NCBI GenBank assembly: GCA_001512505.1
Contig: LFSC01000055.1
Span: forward strand, 1 to 38,835
Direction: 5' to 3'
Source of the DNA: Clostridiaceae bacterium DTU079
Lineage (GTDB): Bacteria; Bacillota; Clostridia; Acetivibrionales; Acetivibrionaceae
DNA length: 38,835 bases
Shown here: in pieces, positions 33,706 to 38,835 of the stretch
Numbering within the stretch: the first letter of the stretch is position 1
Layout: each line of letters begins with the position of its first letter
Notes under the pieces: generated by a model
Databases searched by the model: none
What the model was told of the DNA's origin: nothing
What the model saw: only the letters and a program-made list of their open reading frames with translations
Program-made: the position numbers and the translations under genes

Positions 33706-34413
33706 ATGGAAGAAATACGGCTTCAAAAATACATTGCTGAATGCGGTGTTGCATCAAGACGAAAGGCTGAAGAACTTATAGCACAGGGAAGAGTCAAGGT
33801 AAACGGTATCACAGTTACTGAAATGGGAATAAAGGTGACGGAAAAAGACGTTGTGGAGATTGACGGCAAACCGGTCAAAAAGGAAGAAAAAAAGGTTTAT
33901 ATAGCCCTGAACAAACCCGTGGGTTATATCAGTTCGGCAAAGGATCAGTTTGGAAGGCCTACAGTGCTGGATTTAGTCTCCGATGTTCAAGAAAGAGTTT
34001 TTCCTGTGGGAAGACTTGATTATGATACATCCGGCTTAATTCTTCTTACCAATGACGGCGATTTTACATACAGGCTCACCCATCCGAAACACGAGATAAT
34101 GAAGGTTTATGAAGCAGTGTTAAACGGTGTTCCCAAAAAAGAGGATATAGAAAGATTTGAAAAGGGGCTTAAAATCGATGATTACATTACTTCTCCGGCG
34201 GAGTTTGAAATTTTAAAATGTGACGGCAAAACAACTACTGCAAAAATAACCATACACGAGGGCAAAAACAGGCAAGTTAGAAAAATGTGCGATAAAATCG
34301 GCTGCCCTGTGATAAAGTTAAAAAGGATTTCCATTGGAGAAGTTGATCTTGGCAGTCTCAAAGAAGGGGAGTGGAGAAACCTCACTTCCAAGGAAATAGA
34401 ATCCTTCAACTAA
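33706..34413 (+). CDS. rluB: Pseudouridine synthase, RsuA/RluB family
   Basis: 235 residues. An N-terminal S4 RNA-binding domain (RLQKYIAECGVASRRKAEELI) is followed by the synthase domain with catalytic Asp105 in GRLDYDTSGL and the C-terminal KLKRISIG motif. RluB makes a pseudouridine in 23S rRNA near position 2605; RsuA acts on 16S rRNA, and sequence alone does not fully separate them. The ATG is 13 bases from AAAAAGGA, while a TTG nine bases upstream is only 4 bases from it, so the start is uncertain by three codons. It is convergent with the next gene, 19 bp apart. Confidence 0.88.
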   Translation: MEEIRLQKYIAECGVASRRKAEELIAQGRVKVNGITVTEMGIKVTEKDVVEIDGKPVKKEEKKVYIALNKPVGYISSAKDQFGRPTVLDLVSDVQERVFPVGRLDYDTSGLILLTNDGDFTYRLTHPKHEIMKVYEAVLNGVPKKEDIERFEKGLKIDDYITSPAEFEILKCDGKTTTAKITIHEGKNRQVRKMCDKIGCPVIKLKRISIGEVDLGSLKEGEWRNLTSKEIESFN

Positions 34414-34432
34414 TGCAGTACTTTCTTCACAT

Positions 34433-34963
34433 TTATATAATGCACCCATAAAATACGATATTTCCCGATAAAATACCGTAAGCGATTAGGGCTATCAGCG
34501 AAAAAAATCCGATTAGAAGTCCGACAAGAGTCAAAATTCCGTAAACCCTAAAATACTTGTTTATATTGTCGATGGTATCCGAAAGCTTATTAAAATCATT
34601 GGTACGCGTGAATGCCTTCAAACTGTCCACTGCACCGGTAAGTCTTCGTCCGGCAATAATAAGAGGCACACCTATAATGGCGGTAACAATACCGAGACAG
34701 AGTACCAATCCCAGTACAACAGAAAAAACCCCCATAAAGTTTACCCATCCCGAAAGTCTTTTGTACTCAACCAAAGCCTGTGATTTGGGCTCGTAAACCT
34801 GCCGGTTTTCCTTGGCAACGGGCTGCTTTTCCGCAGCTATATGTTGATAATCATGTGAAGTATTCTCATCTTTTTGCATTTCATTGTTTTTTTCTTCATC
34901 ATCCCGGGAAATCTCTTCAGGTGTATGTAAACCTTCTTTAGGTAATTTAATTTCATCATCCAT
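34433..34963 (-). CDS. Small membrane protein resembling DUF5362
   Basis: 176 residues. The first 65 are highly charged and low-complexity (KLPKEGLHTPEEISRDDEEKNN). Then come a hydrophobic hairpin (about 78-105: VNFMGVFSVVLGLVLCLGIV), an amphipathic stretch, and a last hydrophobic segment (about 145-170). The TM part resembles DUF5362-type proteins. Function is unknown. GGAGGT nine bases upstream supports the start. Confidence 0.6.
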   Translation of the reverse strand: MDDEIKLPKEGLHTPEEISRDDEEKNNEMQKDENTSHDYQHIAAEKQPVAKENRQVYEPKSQALVEYKRLSGWVNFMGVFSVVLGLVLCLGIVTAIIGVPLIIAGRRLTGAVDSLKAFTRTNDFNKLSDTIDNINKYFRVYGILTLVGLLIGFFSLIALIAYGILSGNIVFYGCII

Positions 34964-35054
34964 TACAAATCAACCTCCATCCAGTTTAGGTCGGTCATTT
35001 TAGTTTGACTCCGGAAACTAAATTTTATTATAACATAATAAATGAAAAAATGTT

Positions 35055-35083
35055 TTGACAAAACAGTATTTCCTATTTAAAAT
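35055..35083 (+). promoter_or_regulatory. Sigma-A promoter for speE
   Basis: A perfect TTGACA and TAAAAT are separated by 17 bp. Transcription would start near 35090, about 70 nt before the ATG at 35160. This helps rule out a longer reading frame beginning at 35097. Confidence 0.75.
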
Positions 35084-35159
35084 ATATTAATGGCAAATGA
35101 AAAAAATGGGCAGAATATTGAATATTCTCGTTCTTACTATTATGACAGGAGTGACTGAA

Positions 35160-35987
35160 ATGGAGCTTTGGTATACCGAATTCCAAACCCCGGCGGTGGG
35201 GATAACATGCAAGACAAGTAAGACTTATCATACTGAAAAAACACAGTATCAGGACCTGGCACTTATTGAAACCGAACAGTTCGGAAGAATGTTAGTTTTA
35301 GACGGCACAGTTCAGACCACAATCGAGGATGAGTTTGTTTATCATGAGATGATAACCCATGTACCTCTCTTCACTCACAAAAATCCCAAAAAAGTTTTGG
35401 TAATCGGTGGCGGAGACGGGGGAACAATAAGAGAAATAATTAAGCACCCATCGGTTGAAAAAGCTGTTTTATGTGAAATTGACGAAAAAGTAATAGAGGT
35501 TTCCAAAAAGTATCTTCCCGAAATCAGTTGTGCTTTGGGAAATGAAAAGGTTGAAGTAAACGTTGGTGACGGAATAAAGTATGTTCATGAGCATAAAAAT
35601 GAATTTGATATTATAATAGTTGACTCAACGGATCCAGTCGGTCCTGCCGAAGGTTTGTTTGCCGTTGACTTTTACAAGGCTATTAGTGAGGCATTGAAGG
35701 AAGACGGTATTTTTGTTGCACAGACCGAATCGCCGTTTTTCCATAAGGATTTGATAAAAAAGGTCTATAAGGATGTTAAATCGATATTCCCTATTGCAAG
35801 GCTTTATACCTGTGCAATACCTACATATCCCAGCGGATATTGGAGCTTTACCATGGGATCTAAAAAATACGATCCTTTAGAAACCGACATAAACACCATT
35901 ACGGACATGGACACAAAATACTATTGCAAAGAGATTCATAAATCGGTTTTCGCCCTTCCGAAATTTGTTGCGGATTTGGTTAAATAA
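35160..35987 (+). CDS. speE: Spermidine synthase (polyamine aminopropyltransferase)
   Basis: Transfers the aminopropyl group from decarboxylated S-adenosylmethionine to putrescine. 275 residues. N-terminal beta domain [16 protein letters not shown]; the cosubstrate loop is [11 protein letters not shown] (Asp86). The active-site stretch is [13 protein letters not shown]. The ATG follows GGAGTGACTGAA. It is paired with speB and mnmM downstream. No speD (SAM decarboxylase) is in the window. Confidence 0.92.
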   Translation: MELWYTEFQTPAVGITCKTSKTYHTEKTQYQDLALIETEQFGRMLVLDGTVQTTIEDEFVYHEMITHVPLFTHKNPKKVLVIGGGDGGTIREIIKHPSVEKAVLCEIDEKVIEVSKKYLPEISCALGNEKVEVNVGDGIKYVHEHKNEFDIIIVDSTDPVGPAEGLFAVDFYKAISEALKEDGIFVAQTESPFFHKDLIKKVYKDVKSIFPIARLYTCAIPTYPSGYWSFTMGSKKYDPLETDINTITDMDTKYYCKEIHKSVFALPKFVADLVK

Positions 35988-36030
35988 GATGAATGGATCA
36001 AAAAAGATATAAATTGGATTTAGCATGATA

Positions 36031-36060
36031 AAAACCATCGGCTGTTTAGCCGGTGGTTTT
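36031..36060 (+). terminator. Hairpin between speE and speB
   Basis: AAAACCATCGGC pairs with GCCGGTGGTTTT (one G-U pair) around TGTTTA. The T-run is inside the stem, so it may be a terminator or partial attenuator. It would let speE and speB be expressed at different levels. Confidence 0.6.
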
Positions 36061-36095
36061 AGGTTGTAAAATATTTATTAAAGGAGTATGGCAGA

Positions 36096-36965
36096 ATGAG
36101 CATAAAGGATGGAAATATGACACTTCCCACAAAATTTATGGCAAGTACCGATAACTATGAAGAAGCCAATATAGTATTGGTTGGCGTTCCCATGGATTTT
36201 ACATGCAGCTTCAGACCCGGAACAAGGTTTGGACCCCAAAAAATCAGGGAAGTTTCGATAGGTATTGAAGAATACAGCATTTACATGGATCGGGATTTAA
36301 CGGAGTTCTCCTTTTATGATGCAGGGGATCTGGATCTTCCCATCGGTAACGTTAATAAAAGCCTTGAAATGATCGAAAGTGCCGCAGATGAAATAATCAA
36401 GGATAGCAAATTTCCGTTCTTTATTGGAGGCGAGCACCTTATAAGTGTGCCGGTTATTAAGAAGGTTTATGAAAAATACGGTGATGACTTGGTGCTTATA
36501 CACTTCGATGCTCATGCCGACCTGCGGGAGGGGTATCTGGGTTGTCCCAACTCCCACGCTTCTGCCATAAGACGGGTTATTGATTTTATGCCCGGCAAAA
36601 ACATATATCAGTTTGGCATAAGGTCAGGTACTAAGGATGAATTTGAGTTTGCCCGTAAAAACACCAATATGTTTACCTTTGACGTAATCGAGCCGTTGAA
36701 AAAGTGCCTTGACAAATTTAAAAACCGGCCATTGTATGTAACTTTGGATATAGATGTTCTAGATCCTGCATATGCCAACGGAACAGGTACACCGGAGCCC
36801 GGAGGAATCAGTTCAAAGGAATTGCTTCAGTCAATACACCTTTTAAAGGACTTTGATATTGTCGGATTTGATCTGGTGGAGGTTTCTCCCCATTACGATC
36901 CTTCGGACAGAACAGCATTAATCGCTGCAAAAATCATTAGAGACGTTATAATGATGGTGGGATAA
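36096..36965 (+). CDS. speB: Agmatinase
   Basis: Hydrolyses agmatine to putrescine and urea. 289 residues of the ureohydrolase fold. All manganese ligands are present: His114 (GGEH), Asp138/His140/Asp142 (DAHAD), Asp218/Asp220 (LDIDVLDP). The specificity loop reads GTGTPEPGG. The start has AAAGGAG nine bases upstream. It supplies the putrescine used by SpeE. Confidence 0.93.
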   Translation: MSIKDGNMTLPTKFMASTDNYEEANIVLVGVPMDFTCSFRPGTRFGPQKIREVSIGIEEYSIYMDRDLTEFSFYDAGDLDLPIGNVNKSLEMIESAADEIIKDSKFPFFIGGEHLISVPVIKKVYEKYGDDLVLIHFDAHADLREGYLGCPNSHASAIRRVIDFMPGKNIYQFGIRSGTKDEFEFARKNTNMFTFDVIEPLKKCLDKFKNRPLYVTLDIDVLDPAYANGTGTPEPGGISSKELLQSIHLLKDFDIVGFDLVEVSPHYDPSDRTALIAAKIIRDVIMMVG

Positions 36966-36968
36966 GTT

Positions 36969-37532
36969 ATGCAGACAATAAAAAATTCTCTCGGACAATC
37001 CCATGATTATATTAGGCTGTTTGTAAAAGAGGGCGATACAGTAGTGGATGCCACCTGCGGAAACGGCAACGATACCGCATTTCTAGCGGAGCTTGTAGGG
37101 GAAAAGGGTAAGGTTTACGGCTTCGATATACAGGACAGGGCATTATCCAACACTAAAAAAAGACTTGACGGGCTCGGTCTTAATGAAAGGGTCGAATTAA
37201 TAAAAGATGGGCATGAAAATATGGATAAATATATCAATACACCTGTAAAAGCCGTGATGTTCAATTTGGGTTATCTTCCCGGAGGAGACCACAGTATCGG
37301 AACAAAGCCCGAAACAACCGTACATGCAATAAATAAAGCAATGAACCTCCTTACCAAAGGAGGTGTGGTGGTGGTTGTCATTTATTACGGAGGTGATAGT
37401 GGCTTTGAAGAAAAAGATAGGGTAATGGAGTTTTTAACAGGCATAGATCAAAAGGAATATATTGTAATGAAGACAGAGTTCATCAATCAAGCGAACTGTC
37501 CTCCCATATTGGTATGTATTGAAAAGCTTTAG
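36969..37532 (+). CDS. mnmM: SAM-dependent methyltransferase, YtqB/MnmM family
   Basis: 187 residues, class I methyltransferase fold. The SAM loop reads DATCGNGNDTAFLAEL (about 29-44). Later marks FNLGYLPGGDHSIGTKPETT and QANCPPILVCIEK are those of the YtqB family (once called putative rRNA methylase, PF06962). In Bacillus, MnmM converts nm5s2U34 of tRNA to mnm5s2U34. It starts 4 bp after speB, so it is part of the polyamine operon. Confidence 0.85.
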   Translation: MQTIKNSLGQSHDYIRLFVKEGDTVVDATCGNGNDTAFLAELVGEKGKVYGFDIQDRALSNTKKRLDGLGLNERVELIKDGHENMDKYINTPVKAVMFNLGYLPGGDHSIGTKPETTVHAINKAMNLLTKGGVVVVVIYYGGDSGFEEKDRVMEFLTGIDQKEYIVMKTEFINQANCPPILVCIEKL

Positions 37533-37556
37533 TGCCTATATATGTAACATTATTGA

Positions 37557-38288
37557 TTAAAATACTTCTGTCAAGAATATTGAAAATACGGTCATAAAAA
37601 TGGCTAATAAGGATATTGCATAAATAGCATATTTTAGCCTTTTGAACACCTTCCATTCATAAGCAATTTGTTCCCTTTTATTAACAAGGCATTCAATCAA
37701 TTCATTTAGCAGAATACTGTTTTCTTCATCTATTTTTGTTAGCTCAATTCCATAGCAGTATCCTCTGTTTTTATCCTTTAGTTTTCGGGTAATCCTTCCG
37801 GAAAATGTCAGAGTCATGGTCGGATTTAAATACACATCCAAATTAACGTACTTGCCTTCTTCCAGTATGTTCTCGGTATAAACAAGTCCGCCTCTGAAGC
37901 TTATGTCTGCGAGAGTTGCCATGTAGGAAATGCTGTCATCCCGAATTTTGCAGGGATAATTAACATAAAATCTTTCGTAGTTTCGTTTGTTTTCAAAGCT
38001 CATAATGCTGTCAAGCTGAATGGTGACCGCTTGTTTTCTTATTGAAATTACTTTTCTCGTAATGCTTCCTGAAAACAGTGTTTCATTGTTATCGTTTATT
38101 GCCTTAACCAGTACTTTGCTTCCTTCTTTTAAATATTTTTTAAAAAATCTCGCAGGCAAAAAAATCTCTGCAATATTCTTATCAAGGTTGATATACGTAA
38201 TAATTCCATAAATCCAGTTTCCATCGTTATTAATCGATACTTTACAGAATATATTTGAATCGGTTTGTGGAGGTGTATTTTTTGACAT
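37557..38288 (-). CDS. PilZ-domain protein with C-terminal TM segment
   Basis: 243 residues. An N-terminal YcgR-like beta domain (about 8-90) is followed by PilZ (about 105-200). The c-di-GMP motifs are present as R-x-x-x-R in NKRNYERFYV and D-x-S-x-x-G in ADISFRGG. A TM segment lies at about 218-238 (LKYAIYAISLLAIFMTVF), unlike soluble YcgR, so it is anchored to the membrane by its C-terminus. It probably binds cyclic-di-GMP. It is convergent with mnmM, 24 bp apart. Confidence 0.82.
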   Translation of the reverse strand: MSKNTPPQTDSNIFCKVSINNDGNWIYGIITYINLDKNIAEIFLPARFFKKYLKEGSKVLVKAINDNNETLFSGSITRKVISIRKQAVTIQLDSIMSFENKRNYERFYVNYPCKIRDDSISYMATLADISFRGGLVYTENILEEGKYVNLDVYLNPTMTLTFSGRITRKLKDKNRGYCYGIELTKIDEENSILLNELIECLVNKREQIAYEWKVFKRLKYAIYAISLLAIFMTVFSIFLTEVF

Positions 38289-38497
38289 AAAACCACCCTG
38301 CCTTCAAAAAATATTTATCCACTATTAAGTATCGTCTAAATTAAGAAATTTCTAGAGAGTAAATTAGCAGATATCCGGCTTTCAATTTTAATTTTATTTT
38401 ATTTTAAAATAAAAAAATTAAGATGGCTGTGTGAAACTTTTTCTGTAAATTTACTTTCTATGATAATTTTTAGCCTATGATAGTTTTCAATGGGGCT

Positions 38498-38524
38498 TGT
38501 GAGCCATAATTTGGCTTACAAGCC
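38498..38524. repeat. Hairpin in the IS256 tail
   Basis: CTTGTGAGCCA pairs with TGGCTTACAAG (one mismatch or wobble) across a 5-base loop. Confidence 0.6.
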
Positions 38525-38537
38525 CTTAGTTATAATA

Positions 38538-38618
38538 TAGTAAAAAGAAAATGGCATGTCAAGAGCGCCCTTGAAAAGGGCGTTTATTTACTCTTGACTG
38601 GCCATTTTCTTTTTGCTA
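38538..38618. repeat. 81-bp inverted repeat ending at the transposase stop
   Basis: Two arms of about 27 bp (38538-38564 and 38592-38618) are nearly perfect inverted repeats sharing AAAAAGAAAATGGC. An inner GCGCCCTT-GAAA-AGGGCG hairpin followed by TTTATTTA lies in the middle. The right arm ends exactly on the transposase stop codon. It probably ends transcription in both directions. Confidence 0.7.
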
Positions 38619-38835
38619 TGGTAACCTACCCTCGTACATGATAGATAGTTCTCCATAGACCTTACCCCAGTTCCTTATAGGCAGTGTCCACTTTTTTGCA
38701 ACTTCGAATGTTGCTAAATAAAGAGCTTTTAATAGTGCAGTATCACTCGGAAATACGCTCCTTTTGCTGTTTAAACGGCGGTAGGCACTATTTAGACTCT
38801 CTATTGCATTGGTAGTATATATAACCTTTCGAACA
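38616..38835 (-). CDS. IS256-family transposase, C-terminal 72 residues (partial)
   Basis: The frame is open from the window edge to a TAG at 38616-38618. The sequence matches the IS256/MULE transposase C-terminus: TTNAIESLNSAYRRLNS, SVFPSDTALLKALYLATFE and PIRNWGKVYGELSIMYEGRLP. The conserved Glu of NAIES is the last residue of the DDE triad in this family. No frameshift in this part. The N-terminal part lies beyond the window. Confidence 0.9.
   Translation of the reverse strand, partial: VRKVIYTTNAIESLNSAYRRLNSKRSVFPSDTALLKALYLATFEVAKKWTLPIRNWGKVYGELSIMYEGRLP

Larger units (their letters stand above)
38425..38835 (-). mobile_element. IS256-family insertion sequence, 3' end (cut by window edge)
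   Basis: The end probably starts at GGCTGTGTGAAAC (38425) with TTTTTCTGTAAATTTAC after it, which resembles IS256-family terminal repeats. Noncoding DNA to 38615 holds two hairpins (38498-38524 and 38538-38618), then the transposase gene. The other end and the target duplication lie outside the window. 38289-38424 is AT-rich with nothing recognised. Confidence 0.7.

Noticed and set aside
35097-35159. 21-residue N-terminal extension of speE
   Set aside because: No ribosome binding site; the start would fall a few bases after the predicted transcription start. The family N-terminus begins at 35160.
1-38835. CRISPR array, tRNA or rRNA genes, prophage
   Set aside because: No regularly spaced direct repeats, no cloverleaf-like sequences, no ribosomal RNA and no phage structural genes were recognised.

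Overview
The window looks like chromosome of a low-GC, spore-forming, cellulolytic Firmicute of the Acetivibrio/Hungateiclostridium (Clostridium thermocellum-like) group. Three secreted proteins end in duplicated type I dockerins, and two of these are family 9 cellulases with CBM3 modules. Sporulation-type genes (SpoIIM family, YtfJ/GerW family), strong AGGAGG-like ribosome binding sites and AT-rich spacers agree with this. The species cannot be fixed from the sequence alone.

Layout. 1-474 is AT-rich with no intact gene. 475-4420 holds an OFA-type MFS transporter, a ComFB-like protein, and a divergent SpoIIM-family / RDD-family pair of membrane proteins. 4547-6037 is an IMP dehydrogenase with a near-consensus promoter and a strong terminator. 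6130-8240 (minus strand) holds two unrecognised two-TM proteins and a pair of overlapping micro-ORFs. 8474-10946 is a two-gene unit: a membrane coiled-coil protein and a substrate-binding/VWA-domain protein. 11218-15881 holds lysA, a CAP-domain dockerin protein and a membrane-anchored M28 peptidase.

15946-21937 is housekeeping: a DHH-CBS-tRNA nucleotidyltransferase fusion overlapping an M50 protease, then trpS, scpA and scpB. After an RDD protein and a flavodoxin-like protein, 23301-26595 (minus strand) is a thiamine-type ABC importer (thiamine-binding protein, permease, lipoprotein, ATPase) behind a TPP riboswitch with its own terminator. A DUF2953 protein and YtfJ (26743-27855) follow. Next comes the cellulosomal pair at 28253-33362: GH9-CBM3c-CBM3b'-dockerin and GH9-CBM3c-dockerin. 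Then rluB, a small membrane protein, speE, speB, mnmM/ytqB and a PilZ protein. The right edge cuts into an IS256-family insertion sequence.

How the parts work together. The two GH9 enzymes, probably co-transcribed, should dock on a scaffoldin and attack cellulose; the CAP protein would ride on the same complex. speE and speB form a polyamine segment, with a hairpin between them that may separate or attenuate them. The thiamine importer is under direct TPP control. The cellulase pair and the thiamine operon look like insertions into a conserved scpA-scpB-DUF2953-ytfJ-rluB backbone. No CRISPR array, tRNA, rRNA, prophage or recognisable defence island was seen.
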